Shown: positions 24,660-35,579 of the stretch, in pieces | How the letters are laid out: each line of letters starts with the position of its first letter | Numbering within the stretch: the stretch's first letter is position 1 | Assembly: GCA_020726505.1 (NCBI GenBank) | Contig: JAHLEZ010000002.1 | Coordinates: 3,658,001 to 3,722,000 of the forward strand | Source of the DNA: Leptodontidium sp. MPI-SDFR-AT-0119 | Taxonomy: Eukaryota > Ascomycota > Leotiomycetes > Helotiales > Leptodontidiaceae | Length of the DNA stretch: 64,000 nucleotides | Reading direction: 5' to 3' | The notes under the pieces: model-generated | Told to the model about the DNA's origin: nothing | What the model saw: only the letters and a program-made list of their open reading frames with translations | Databases searched by the model: none | Translations under genes and position numbers: made by a program

Positions 24660-26342
24660 TCACCAGGCCCCAGGATCGATTTCTGTTCCCAAATCTCGGT
24701 CGTCTAAGAATGTTCGGCCCTTGAGCTGGTCTGGGAGGTACTCCTGCACAACTCTGCCCTCTTTATAGTTCGGATTATATTTGTACTCGTCCCCGTAACC
24801 CAATTCTTTCATAAGCTTCGTCGGGGCGTTTCTGAGGTGTATTGGGATAGGCAAACTGGCTACTCCAGGTTCTCGTAACGCAGCGTAGGCATTGTTTAGA
24901 CCACGATATGCTCTCGTGCTCTTGGGGGCTAAGCAAAGTGCGACAGTGACATGGGCCAGTGCAATCCTACACTCTGGCATTCCAATCTTCTCTGCAGCCG
25001 TGTAAGCTCCAGTTGCTAAACTCAACATGCTATTGTCGGCAAGGCCCACATCTTCAGAAGCGATCACGACCATTCTCCGGGCGATGTAAAGAGGATCCTC
25101 TCCTGACTGTAGCATGCGAGCCAAGTAGTAGAGTGCTGCATCTGGGTCGCTACCACGCACTGACTTGTGGAATGCCGATATAGTGTCATAATGTTGATCG
25201 CCAGCTCGGTCATACACCAGCGTTTTCGTCAAGGAAGCCTTGATCTCGTCCTTTGTAATAGATGGTCGGGTTGAGAGTCCCATAGCCAACTCCAGTAGGT
25301 TCAGGGCAGTCCGAGCATCTCCATCCGAGAAGGCAGCCAGATACTTGAGGAGTTCCGAGTCCACCAAATCCGATGCTGTATAGTTTTGACCTTCTGAGGA
25401 AAGAGCCCGCTCCAGAATTTGGAGTATATCATCATCCGTGAGTTTGGATAGCGTAAATGTCCGACACCGTGACAGTAATGCGTTTTGAACTTTGAATGAC
25501 GGATTCTCCGTTGTAGCCCCGATCAAAGTAACCTGTCCAGACTCTACCGGCCCCAGAAAAACGTCTTGTTGTGATTTCGAAAACCGATGGATCTCGTCGC
25601 AGAATATAATGGTTTTCCTTCCTGTCAACCCCAGTTCCCCCTTCGCCTCTGCAAATATCTTCTTGCAATCCGCCACTCCAGAACTTGTGCTGTTGATTTC
25701 TACGAATCTGCTGCCCACCATCGAAGCTATACAGCGTGCAATCGTTGTTTTTCCAGTTCCAGCGCTCCCCCAGAGAATCATCGACGGTACACGGTCTTGC
25801 TCAATCAAGCTCCTGAGCACTCCATGTTCTCCCACCAGTTCCTGTCCGCACACTTGATCCAAGGATGTTGGCCGCATTCGTTCTGCGAGTGGCGCGGCTT
25901 TTTGGAATGCATTTGTCTTTGGTTTCTTTGCCCGCTGTCCCTCCTCCACTTTGACCAGAGCATCCGCCTCCTTCTCTTCCTTCACCTGGGGGGCAATATC
26001 CTCAAAAGACCTCTTCCGTGCAGGTTGAGTTGGAGTTGACACACCATTACTCTGGGACTTTGGCTGGAAGCTCAAAGTTGAGCCGGGTTCTACCTTCGGC
26101 GTTGGATATACGGCAGCTCGTTTTGCTGCTGGTGTTTGGAAGAAGCTCGAGACGGATGCGGGTGGTTTCTGGGAAGCATTCTGCTGCTGAGCGAGTGGCG
26201 GAGAACCAGTATCGAGGAATGATTCGCAAGAGGAATCGATGTGGGCGTTGATATCTTTCGATTTGACCGCCTTGCTGCAAATTGGACATGCAACCATCCT
26301 GCTTGAATTGGGTGTTGTGATACAAAGTGGTAGCAACGGCAC
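24660..26342 (-). CDS. mgs1: Mgs1/WRNIP1-type AAA+ ATPase
   Basis: 560 residues in one exon. An N-terminal UBZ-type zinc finger (CPICSKAVKSKDINAHIDSSC) is followed by a disordered linker with KK/RKR clusters. The RarA/WRNIP1 AAA+ module comes next: Walker A GSAGTGKTT, Walker B FCDEIHR, and sensor GATTENPSF. Helical clamp-loader-like and tetramerisation domains follow, ending in DRDLGTEIDPGAW. The family acts at stalled replication forks together with ubiquitinated PCNA. The start at 26342 adds 15 residues before a second Met (MVACPICSK) at 26297, which is the more conserved start in the family; either is possible. Confidence 0.95.
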   Translation of the reverse strand: MPLLPLCITTPNSSRMVACPICSKAVKSKDINAHIDSSCESFLDTGSPPLAQQQNASQKPPASVSSFFQTPAAKRAAVYPTPKVEPGSTLSFQPKSQSNGVSTPTQPARKRSFEDIAPQVKEEKEADALVKVEEGQRAKKPKTNAFQKAAPLAERMRPTSLDQVCGQELVGEHGVLRSLIEQDRVPSMILWGSAGTGKTTIARCIASMVGSRFVEINSTSSGVADCKKIFAEAKGELGLTGRKTIIFCDEIHRFSKSQQDVFLGPVESGQVTLIGATTENPSFKVQNALLSRCRTFTLSKLTDDDILQILERALSSEGQNYTASDLVDSELLKYLAAFSDGDARTALNLLELAMGLSTRPSITKDEIKASLTKTLVYDRAGDQHYDTISAFHKSVRGSDPDAALYYLARMLQSGEDPLYIARRMVVIASEDVGLADNSMLSLATGAYTAAEKIGMPECRIALAHVTVALCLAPKSTRAYRGLNNAYAALREPGVASLPIPIHLRNAPTKLMKELGYGDEYKYNPNYKEGRVVQEYLPDQLKGRTFLDDRDLGTEIDPGAW

Positions 26343-26984
26343 CTAACGTAGGTAGGTATCTTGATTTGAGTATACTGGAGACGCGGTGGAAATTCGCGGG
26401 GACGCGTACAAATTTAGGCTTTCTCGCCTAAGCTTTAGCGTGCTCCTCCTGAAGATCACAACACCACTCAGGCAGAACTCCTCCTCCTCCTCGATGATCG
26501 GATAGAACCGCTCATTCAATGTCTGATATCGATGGATTGAAAGATGTTACCCCACAACTTGTCTACCCTTACAATTTTTGCTTCTTATGGTCTTCGATGT
26601 CTTATGACAGGGCCTGGACATGGCACAGCTCCCCGACACGAACTATGGGCTTTCATTTAGCCAGTGGGCTTGAAATGGTGATTAGAGCTAAAGATATCTA
26701 CAACATCTCAAAGTTTCCTTTTTGCCTAACGTAGTGCCAGACTAAGAAGGTCCAATGTATTCAATTTCGCTAGAGCATGGGTCTATGCGACTAGTTCCTA
26801 ACTGATCATCAATGTATAGAAGCATTTGATTTCTTAACGCAATATGGCGTTGGATATCACGAACTTATCGCCGGATAGCTGTTGCTGAAGTTCCTTCAAG
26901 GAAACGCGGGCACCAATAAAAGCAGTGCACATACTAATCAGTGCACATGAGAAGATGCAGAGGCATATCAGTAGTGTGCGAATT
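26343..26984. other. intergenic region
   Basis: Upstream of mgs1 and downstream of the kinase-like gene. No coding signal. The stretch 26380-26440 next to mgs1 is a likely promoter by position. Confidence 0.4.
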
Positions 26985-27954
26985 TTACAGAACAGGTGGG
27001 GAGAGAGGGGGAGGCCTTGTGCACATCAGTTTTGACGTTAGCCCATATGCGAAATACATACTCAGCTCTGCCAGGACGTCGCTAGCCTTGTATCCCGGAA
27101 GTTCCCAACATTTCTTGATAATACCTCTCAGCGGCAACGCTACCATCGATAAGTCAGGAAACTCCTGGTCACGCAAATGTCGATAGATGTCCCGGCTGCT
27201 CTGACCCTCGAAGAGCCGCTCCCCACTGTCGAGCTCGTATAGGACTGTACCAAGGGCAAAGATATCATCCTCCGCCGTGGAATAGGGGTTCCAGTCATGC
27301 TGCGGATTTGCATATCGCACGCCGGCGCTGATAGTTGGGAGGAGGCCTTCCGTACCGGACCCAGCGAAGTCGCATAAGATCAACCTGCCGTCGTCATGGA
27401 CGAGAAAATTATGAAGCCCGATATCACCATGCACAACGCCCCGGGAATGGACGTATTCGACCGCCGATACAGCTTGGTAGGGCCAGCTAATAAGTGCGTC
27501 AGAGTCATTCCTCAAAGGAGACGGGGGTAATCACGAACCAGCGTCTCGCTGTCTCAGGAACGCCAATGGCATCCAGCTTACCAAAACAAGCCGAAAGAGT
27601 TCCACGAGAGTGGTACTCTAGTAAGAGCCCACTGCGCAATAGCTCGCATTCTGGAGGCCTTCTACCAAAGTATTTGAGGATGTTGGGGTGTCCTTGGCCG
27701 TGGTTTTGCAGGTGCTCATATATCCTCCTCTCAGAGTCTTGGTTCTTGTCCAGCGGGGGGAAAGTTTTGACATCGACGTTCGTACCTTTGATGTGGATGA
27801 CTATGGATGTAATCCAGTGCCTATACCTTCCAAATCCTCCCTTTTGAGGGCGGAAAGGTCGAAGGGGAGGCCGTCCATGAGGTCCAAACGTGACCGGGGA
27901 GCATGAGATGCTTAGGTTTTGACGGTTCGAATTGAAAAGATTTGCGAAATACAC
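26985..27954 (-). CDS. protein-kinase-fold protein with altered catalytic motifs
   Basis: About 305 residues in exons 27954-27539 and 27486-26985. The intron has GTTCGT, a CTGAC branch site and TTAG, and joins as ARRC-WPYQAVSAVEYVHSRG. The catalytic loop reads HGDIGLHNFLV instead of HRDxKxxN, and the DFG motif reads DFAGSG. Other landmarks of the fold are present: VDVKTF for the beta-3 lysine, an APE-like YANPQHDW, DIFALGTVLYEL for subdomain IX, and an end-helix KKCWEL. Fungal families with HxDI and DFAG motifs are common and of unknown activity. The N-terminus is poor in a Gly-rich loop. The C-terminus may contain another short intron (GTATGT near 27060), so the last 25 residues are uncertain. 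Confidence 0.72.
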
Positions 27955-28889
27955 CTAGGCCTATTCCAATAGAATTGGCTTTGATCTTAATTTATCAGTT
28001 AGCACCAAACTGCGTCGAAGTGGTGCTAGTTCTCGCGATAGACAAGAAGGATGTGGAAGTTGGGAGACGCGAAATTCATCTTAGCCTGCCTACTCCTAGC
28101 CTATGGGGAGTGCCCCGCCTAGTGGCAGGCGGCTGACACCCGAATGCCCTTCCTTTCTTTGATTTTTTTTTCGGCTTTGGCACGCCTTCCTAATCTTATC
28201 TCTTAACTATGGTCGGCCTCAGCCTTCCATGTTGAGCTTCAATTTTGGTTACCTTGCCTCAGCTTAAATAGCTCCTTCAACTGCGGGGGCTAGGCAGGCT
28301 GACGCTGGGCGATTTAGTACACTGTCCAAAACACAATGGGCAAGTCCGACGTCTCTGGTTCTACAAAGTTAACACAGATGGATTGGGTTGGAGTCTTCCT
28401 TAATACTGGCACTTGGATCCTTGGAGTCTTTCTTCTGGCCCACATCTGTCAACAGGTTTCCTGCACCTTCATGACTGCTAAAAGACGACTATTCCCCGTT
28501 CAGATCCTGAAAAGTAGTACCATCGTCCTCCCCTGCGCCGAACTTCCACAGTTCAGGGCTATTGTTTCTTGTGGCGAGCGACGATTCATGTGGTGCCCGT
28601 AGAAATAGACTATGGGAGCGAGAGGGGTGTTTGAGGACTCGTATAGCATGCTTACAAAACGGGGGGGGCGGGGGTGAAAAAGTCCTCCAGCGAGCGTTGT
28701 AGCAGCTAGGAGGAAAAGTACTATCTACTTATAACTCTAGCAAGTTTTAACACAGCGACAGAGGAGAGAAACAACAACACGGCTACCCAGAGCTAGGCAA
28801 ACATGTTCCACACCGGAACCTTACGTTACGCTAGACCAGAACCTAACCAGAACCATCTATCTAGCCATCGAAATATAACCAAATTCCTT
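27955..28889. other. intergenic region with a doubtful small ORF
   Basis: Between the two kinase-like genes. The plus frame 28336-28602 starts at a good context (CACAATGGGC) and would encode an 88-residue peptide with one hydrophobic stretch (WVGVFLNTGTWILGVFLLAHI); there is a possible GTTTCC donor after CAACAG. I could not place it in a family. A G-run (about GGGGGGGCGGGGG) lies at 28661-28674. Confidence 0.3.
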
Positions 28890-30335
28890 CTATGGTATTG
28901 CTCCAGCCATCCATGGGTCTTTGAGGGGTTCAGAGGCTTGCTTTCTCGTCTCTGGTAGCCATTTGAGCATTGATCTTATGAAATTGAGAAACTGCTCTTT
29001 GGCTTCACCATCGAGGGCGGATACTGATTCTTCAAGGGAAAGCTGCGGTACAACCGTACCTCCAGCACCCTTCCAGCGTCCTAAATCATCTGAGGTTAGT
29101 TAGTGATGAAGTTTGAGTCCTATTTCTAACCTTGCTCGTTAAAAACTTTCTTCGTGATCTCGCCTCTTTGTATGTACTCGAGAGGAGGCAAGCCGAGATA
29201 TGCAACCATTTCAGCGACGTGGTGGGTTGCCGACGGCTGCAGATTTTCATCGACCGCGTTGAACAAATGCCGATTCTCGAACAGATCCCAGATCTATTAC
29301 TTAACTTCAGTGATAAGCAGGAGCATGCAGAGGCGGATGTGCTCACTAAAACGGCAACGTTCCAAATATCAACACTCGAACCCCATTCCATATCAAACAA
29401 TACCTCTGGGGCACGGTATAGCTCGGGTTGGATTAGACCTCTGTGAGATTCTCCTATTCGAGCTTCTCCGAAGTCACAGAGGACTGGTTGACCCCACAGG
29501 GAATCCCTAGGTAGACCGAGTTTACGGGAGCCGTAGATGATGCGGATGTCGTTGATGACTTTTGTCGGTGATGGTTCCTCTGTTTCGGCTCTTTCAAAAT
29601 CATCCAGTACAGATTCGTCATTCACGGTTAACATAATATTTGACGGGTTAATGTCTAATTCCATTCATCAGCTAGGAAAACACGAAATCGCGAGGGCCCA
29701 CCTGTATGTACCACATTAGCTTCATCATGCAGGAATGAGAGAGCGTTTAGTAAGTTAGACAGCGTCCACTTCAAGAGCCGCTTATTCAGTTGATGTGATT
29801 GATTAATGTACTGGAGCTCTCGGATAGTCATGTGCATCGGGGGATGAACCAAGCACAAGTGCTGACCGATAGGGCCGGTGATTTCGAATGTTCCCAATAG
29901 GCCGCGAATGAAGGATTGACCATGGTGCTGAGAACTGAGTGAGCTGATGTGCTCGTAGAACTGTAGCTCTCGATGAATGCGTGCAGATCGGTCAATGTCT
30001 CGAGTGCAGACCTTTATTGCGACAAAGCCGTCATCTCTTTCCTTTGCATCAGCCAGTTCGACATTAGGAGTGTCACGGAATATATACCTGATGTTTCGAC
30101 AAAGCCAGATTGTAGAATATGCGCCGTACCCGAGCTTCCCCAGTACTTTGTAGCTGGAGTCGAGAATCTCTCCGATGCGAACCGGATAGAATTGATCAGG
30201 GTTATACCAAGGAAGTCGCTCCTCCTCGAAGGGTGGGCCCCCTGGGTCAATTTTGGCAGTGAGAAAGCTCGTGAGTTGTCTCCTTGCAAATCGTGATACT
30301 TCTCGAGGATAGACCTGATTAGCAAGTCTGAACAT
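28890..30335 (-). CDS. SRPK-like protein kinase
   Basis: 434 residues in four exons: 30335-29702, 29654-29347, 29293-29131 and 29089-28890. All three introns rejoin frame, giving VVHT-DINPSNIML, NVAVL-IWDLFENR and FNEQ-DDLGRWKG. The kinase domain has a Gly-rich loop (KLGYGAYSTIWLCRN), beta-3 lysine in VAIKVC, catalytic-loop HTDINPSNIM and LCDFGEAR. RAPEVLFDMEWGSSVDIWNV and the C-terminal LLKWLPETRKQASEPLKDPWM complete the large-lobe helices. The HTDI motif is characteristic of fungal SR-protein-kinase-like (SRPK/Dsk1) enzymes; the usual lysine after HxDI is Asn here. The product is probably cytosolic, with substrates unknown. It runs parallel to the kinase-like gene about 0.9 kb downstream. 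Confidence 0.88.
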
Positions 30336-30529
30336 GTTGGAGGGGTTAGAGCTTGATTGATCTTTTCCCAGTCGGCGCTTATGTTCAGGGCGAAGTTTCC
30401 CTTTTAATTATAATTTTTTTTTAAAAAAAAAATTTAATAAAAAAACTCCTTATTTATATATATTTCTTACTAGTGTATAAAATCGCTATTATATATAATA
30501 ATTCTTGTTCTAAAATAAACGCTATAAAT
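30336..30529. other. AT-rich flank of the retroelement
   Basis: From about 30397 to 30529 the sequence is overwhelmingly A/T (long T-run, A-run, TATATATA), unlike the neighbouring promoter region. It may be a short relic of an older, RIP-mutated repeat into which the retroelement inserted. The last five bases (30525-30529, TAAAT) are the left copy of its target-site duplication. Confidence 0.6.
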
Positions 30530-30831
30530 TGTTACGGCTAGCTAGAGGTTGATACGGCGAGTTGACTCAAGCTTTGTATTTGGGCCTAAGGCTACGCTCA
30601 GAATCGAGAAGAAAAGACAAGGAGAAAAGGAGAGCTCCCCGTAAGAGAGGGCTCGAGTATATATACATGAAGGACCCTCCTAATGGGGCCTAGCGTAGTC
30701 GAGTGCCATTCACGTCAACATGTCGCAGGCTCGCCACCTAGTCTTCCCTATCGGGCTTAGCGCCGTCGCATAGCCAGCGATGCTACGAGCCAGTGTCGGT
30801 TAGAATGCGAGGCGCATCGTAGGTCGTAACA
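30530..30831 (-). repeat. left LTR of the Ty3/gypsy element (its 3' LTR)
   Basis: 302 bp, TG...CA ends. It differs from the right LTR at only three sites, all transitions (G/A in TTTGGGCC and AATGGGG, C/T in CACCTAG). A purine-rich tract on the minus strand (GGAGGGGGGGGG, 30846-30835) directly adjoins it and marks it as the 3' LTR. Confidence 0.95.
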
Positions 30832-30849
30832 TTACCCCCCCCCTCCGAA

Positions 30850-31130
30850 AAAACTGCGTCCGCGCAGTTGTAGCCATGACCGTGTCGTCCTCGAGGTCGT
30901 TGTAGTCGTCGATACCAGCGTTATAAGCCTCTAGCCACTTTGGGAGAGCTCTTGGCGGGCCTTTAGCATTCGGATGCTCTAAGTGGAACCTCTTAATCAT
31001 ATGCGGAGCTGTCATAGCGTCTGAGCATAAGTACCACTTTAGGTCTTCGTCGGCGCCTAGCCACTTAATACAGTAAAATAGCTTGTTCCGCATGACCTTA
31101 GAGCCAAGGATGCCTTCAATTTCCCACTCA
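30850..31130 (-). pseudogene. integrase C-terminal chromodomain of the Ty3 element
   Basis: Open on the minus strand as EGILGSKVMRNKLFYCIKW, then LGADEDLKWYLCSDAMTAP, then a FHLEHPNAKGPPR tail. The aromatic residues Y/W...W and the acidic patch GADEDLKWY match the chromodomain fold, which in related elements binds methylated histone H3 and steers integration to heterochromatin. This is the best preserved part of pol. Confidence 0.85.
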
Positions 31131-33299
31131 TCCTGCTCAGGCAGTAGCTAGATAGGTGCCGGCGTAGCTCTAGCTTGTCCCGGCAGGGGGTTATCGACGT
31201 ACTTGCGGAGCGAGTGCGAGTGGAAAACGGGGTAAATTGACCAGTCCTCTAGCAGCTCAACTCTCTAACTCTCTCCTTCCTTGGCGATTACTTTGACTAG
31301 GCCGTACCACTTATCAGAGAGCTTCCTTGAGGGTCGGTCGACATTCCAGTTCCGAGTGTCGACTAGTACTAGGTCGCCAACGTCCCAATCGACGGCGCGT
31401 CGCCCACGGTTCGCCAGTCGTTCCATTTTCTCTTACTAGTCCTTTAGGGACAACTAGGCGACTTCTGTAACCTCCTTTATTCGCAAGGCTACCTATAGAG
31501 CTTCCTCGCGATTGAGTTTCTCTATTGCTGTAGCCGGCGGCTCTAGGTTAACTAGGTCCCAGGAAGTCCTTAGTTTAACGCCGTTAAGTAGCTAGAAAGG
31601 GGACAGGCGGCCTAAGGACTCGTGCGGTAACGTTAGTTAAGCGATGTCTATGATTAGTAAGAGGTCGCTCCAATTGTCTTAGTAGTAGTAGCAAAAGGGA
31701 CGGAGCCGCTACTTAATATATTAGTTCGTCACCTCCGTCTGGCCGTCGACGTTCGAGTTATACGCCGTCGTTAACTTTACCTTAGTCCCGAGGATACGAC
31801 AGTACTCCTTCTAAAAGGAGGAGACAAACTGAGGTCCTCGGTCTGAGATAATAGAGTCCGGCATGCCGAAGTGTCGAGTCTAATGGACGAGGAAGAGAAT
31901 AACTATGCCTTTGGCCGTAATCGTATCGTTACAAGGTATCGAGACTAGTTTCTTAGACAAGCGGTCAACGATAACTATAGCGAAGTTGTAGCCGTACTTG
32001 TCTAGTAGTAGCTTCGTAAAGTCTATCGTGAGGTATTAATACGGCCGAGTAGGGATTAGTAGGGGGTGTAAGAAGCTAGGGGTCTTATCCCTACAGGCCT
32101 TTTGTCGAGAGCAACTACAGTTTGCTACGTATCGAGCTATGTCCGTGGGGAGGCCGTTCTAGTGATATTTGCGACTTAGTAATGCCTTCATCTTTCCGAT
32201 CCCCGCATGTGCTACTGAAGGTTAGGAATACACATAGCGAATAAGTATTGTACGAAGCTCCGGCGGTTCTAAAGGCACTTCTAGGCGGCCTTAGAAAAGC
32301 AACTTATCGCTTATTAGCTCGTAATCCAACGACTACTCCCTAGCTTTTTGTCGGAGAGGCTCTAGCGAAGGCGAGGTCTTGTTAACTAGGAGCACTTAGT
32401 CGATAACGTCGTATTCTGCGATGTCATATATTACTATAAAGTTAGGGTCCAGCTCCTCTGCGGTAGGCGTCTCCGGGTCGATTAGTACTTCCGTATTCGA
32501 CTCTGGCTCTGGCTCTAGCTCGTCACGTGTCTCAGCATCGCGACCTAGGGTCGTGGCGTCTACAGGTGCTAGGGGTATCGTCTCTACGACTTCGATATAG
32601 GCGTCTATGGGATCGACGGCGGAGAGCTGAAGGTCGCTAGCGACTCGCGAGTCAATCTTATCGGTAGGAATCAGCTATTAACTACGGATGGCCCGCTTGC
32701 GTGCCTCTGTAGCTGTAAAGTCTTGATCCCGTCGAGACAGGGTGTCAGCTAACGTATTAGTCGTCCTAGTACAATACATAATCGTGAAGTAGAAGTCCGC
32801 AAAGAACTCAGCCTATTAAGCCTGCCTAGCCGTGAGGTCCTTAGTAGTCATAAAGTACTCTAGGGCCCGGTAGTCCGTGTAAACAAGGACATTTCTCTAG
32901 GCACCTAAGAGCTCCAGGCGGTATTACTTAAATGACCGGAAAATCGCTAGTATCTCTTTGTCGTGGATCGGGTAGTTGAGCTCAGGGTCTGTCATAGTCT
33001 TAGAGAAGTATCCCACGGGGTGAAAGGTGCCGTCCTCTTAAAGTTAAGATAGAATCCTAGCGACGACTCCGTCGGAAGAGTCGGTCTCTAGCCGTGTTTA
33101 TTTAGCAGGGTCGTAGTGGCGAAGAACCGGCGCAGATTAGAGGGCTTCCCGGAGAGTTTCCCAAGCGTCCTTATAGGCGCTATTGAATTTGAAGGGAACG
33201 TCCTTTCCGGTAAGTATCGTAAGGGGTCGTGTAATGCGACTATAGTCCTTAATAAACCGGCGGTAGAAGTTACAGAAACTAAGGTAGCTCTATATACCC

Positions 33300-33990
33300 C
33301 GTACATTGTCGGCGTACCGCTAGTCCTTGATTATACTGATCTTCTCTAGGTCTACCTCCACGCCATCGACGCCAATAATAAATCCTAAGAACCTCGTCTT
33401 TTGCACGCTAAACTCAGACTTCTTAATGTCGGCCTAGAGTCCGTGTGCCTATAGTATTACTATGACTTTCTTAACATAGACCTCATACTCCTCTGGAGTA
33501 GACGAATATATAAGGATATCGTCTATATAAGCCGCGCAAAAGTCGTCGAGGTGTTCTATAAGGATATTATTAATGAATCACTAGAAGGTTGCTAGGCTAT
33601 TCGTAAGGCTAAAGGGAAGGACCTTATACTTGTACGTGCCATACTAGGTGCGGAAAGTCGTATAGTCCTCGCTCTCGGGGGACATGTAAATACGGTGGAA
33701 AGCTTGTTAAATATTAAGCTTTATAAAGACCTTTGCCTTACAGATACGTGCCATTATCTTATCGATTAAAGGGATTAAGTACGGATCCTTCTTTAATAAG
33801 GCATTCAGCTTCCGGTAGTCGACGTATAACCGGAGACTGCCATTAGCTTTCTTGGCGAAGAGAATAAGGGCCGTATATAGTGCGCCAGAGGGTTTAATAA
33901 AACCTTTATGTAGGTTGTCGATAATATACCGCTTAGTCTCCGACAACTACTCTTCAGTCATACGCCGGAGAAGTTCAAAGGACAAGTCGT
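33300..33990 (-). pseudogene. reverse transcriptase domain of the Ty3 element, with stops
   Basis: On the minus strand the segment KGFIKPSGALYTALILFAKK is followed by NGSLRLYVDYRKLNALLKKD, PLIDKIMARICKAKVFIKLN and the catalytic YIDDILIYS. In-frame TAG or TAA codons occur repeatedly, for example at 33646-33644 (normally Gln in FRTQYG) and 33322-33320 (normally Trp after KD). The catalytic Asp pair remains. Confidence 0.85.
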
Positions 33991-34269
33991 TCTCCTTAGT
34001 AAGCTCGATTTAGTAGTCTACGCCTTGGCGATGCGCTGGCAGCTCGTCAGAGGCCCGCCGGGAGAAGAGAGGAGCATACTCTTAATACTCTATAAGGAGC
34101 TTCTTACTTACTAGTTCGTCATCTTACGTGTATTTAGCCTCTAGGGCTTCCTCTAGGGTCAAGTCTCCGTTCATCGATGCGAGTTCGACACTTAACTAGT
34201 CTAGGGCCTCTCGCCGGCGACGAGTCAGCTCCTAGTCGATCTCATACACTAATGTCACGAAGGTTTCTA

Positions 34270-34442
34270 TGTCGTTATACTCGGGTGGTACCACTGATTC
34301 CGGTTTAGAATCGACACATTTAAGGGGTAAAATCCTGTGTGGCAAAATGTGTGTTCAAGAAAAGGAGAGCTCTGTACCAGAGCCCCCCCTTAAATACTCG
34401 TTAAGCGAGCATGTGACTAAAAACGTGACTATTAAACCAACA
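34270..34442. repeat. left LTR of the nested element
   Basis: 173 bp, identical base for base to 35580-35752. It contains a short inverted motif (GAGAGCTCTGTACCAGAGC) in the middle and a run of seven C residues at about 34383-34389. Confidence 0.95.
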
Positions 34443-34818
34443 CTGGCAGTTTTTCCTTTTCGAGAGACGTCTCCCTCGAACCAAATGCTAACTTAGCAGC
34501 TAGTAATCAATCGAACAAACAACGACGAGTCTCTAAATACAAAGAAGCTGATTATTCCTTATTCTTATCCATACTCTCGAAAGCCTCGGTACCGGAGTTG
34601 ATATAACCGGTATAGGACCCCTTGCGGTGGAACTTGTCGGCTATTCAGGTTGATTCGGTACCGAAGCGAAATTGTCGTCAAAGCGCACGAAGCTTGCTAA
34701 GACCTAATTTCCGAATCGAGCAACGTGGCTTCGAAGAAAGGGGGAAAAATCGGAAAAAGGAGGTATCGAAAGGAAGCTCGACAGCTGGTGATTCTGAGGC
34801 GTGCAGAAGAGGGGATCG

Positions 34819-35470
34819 AGCTGGCTCAATAAAGAGGTCGAAGTTGGCGTATTGCTGCAGGAGGTCGTCTGCGGCCAAGGAAAAGGGGTGTATTCGAAAA
34901 GAAGTAATCGTCCTGCCTTCCACTCGAGAAAGAATCTCGCCGGCTTCGAACTCATCGCTGCGGGGGTCGTTACAGCGGAGAAAAGGTGTGTATTTGAGGA
35001 AGAAGAGAGGTCCTTCGAATAGGTGCTTCGAAGGAGAGAGCTTCGACTAGCTCAGCGAAGAGGTCGAAGGTAGACGCATTGCCGCAGGAGGTCGTCTACG
35101 ACAGAGAGGAAAAGGGTGTTTCGAAGAAGAGGTAGTCGTCCTGCCTTCCACTCGAGAAAGAATCTCGCTGGCTTCGAACTCATCGCTGCGGGGGTCGTTG
35201 TAGCGGAGAAAAAGGGGTGTAATTCGAAAGAGGGAGGTTCCGAAAGGGGTTCGAAAAGAGGAAGATTCGAAGGAGGAGGAGCTTCGAAGAGGTCGTGTAA
35301 TTCGAGGTGCTTTAATCGAATCAAGCAGTTCTCATCCCTTACTCTAGGCTTATGAAAGACTCGAGTCAAAGGCTCGAAAGAAGAGCTTCGACTAGCTCAG
35401 TAAAGAGGTCGAAGATAAACGTGTCCGCCCTTTAAACTCGTAAGAGTCTTGCCGGCTTCGGAATTCTCGT
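34819..35470. repeat. internal ~230-bp repeat units of the nested element
   Basis: Unit one spans about 34819-35046, unit two about 35047-35388, and a partial third about 35389-35470. Shared landmarks are AGAGGTCGAAG, GCAGGAGGTCGTCT, CCTGCCTTCCACTCGAGAAA and TCGAACTCATCGCTGCGGGG. Units differ by scattered substitutions and small indels. A minus-strand frame (SSKPARFFLEWKAGR) recurs simply because the DNA repeats. Confidence 0.8.
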
Positions 35471-35579
35471 AAGTATCAAGAGGTTCATCGAACGAGTGCT
35501 TCGAGACTTTGCTTCGAGAATCTTCGAGTTTCACCAATTAACTTGTTAATCAACTACTGAGTAATTCGCAATTGATCAA

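Noticed and set aside
28336..28602. Small membrane-like peptide gene
   Set aside because: Good start context but no family, no clear end, and a possible donor that leads nowhere; mentioned only in the intergenic entry.
34269..34496. 75-residue frame, repeated at 35579-35896
   Set aside because: It recurs only because it lies in the identical LTRs of the nested element; it is not a duplicated gene.
34678..35369. Minus-strand frames sharing SSKPARFFLEWKAGR
   Set aside because: The similarity follows from the DNA repeat units of the nested element; there is no continuous reading frame or domain.
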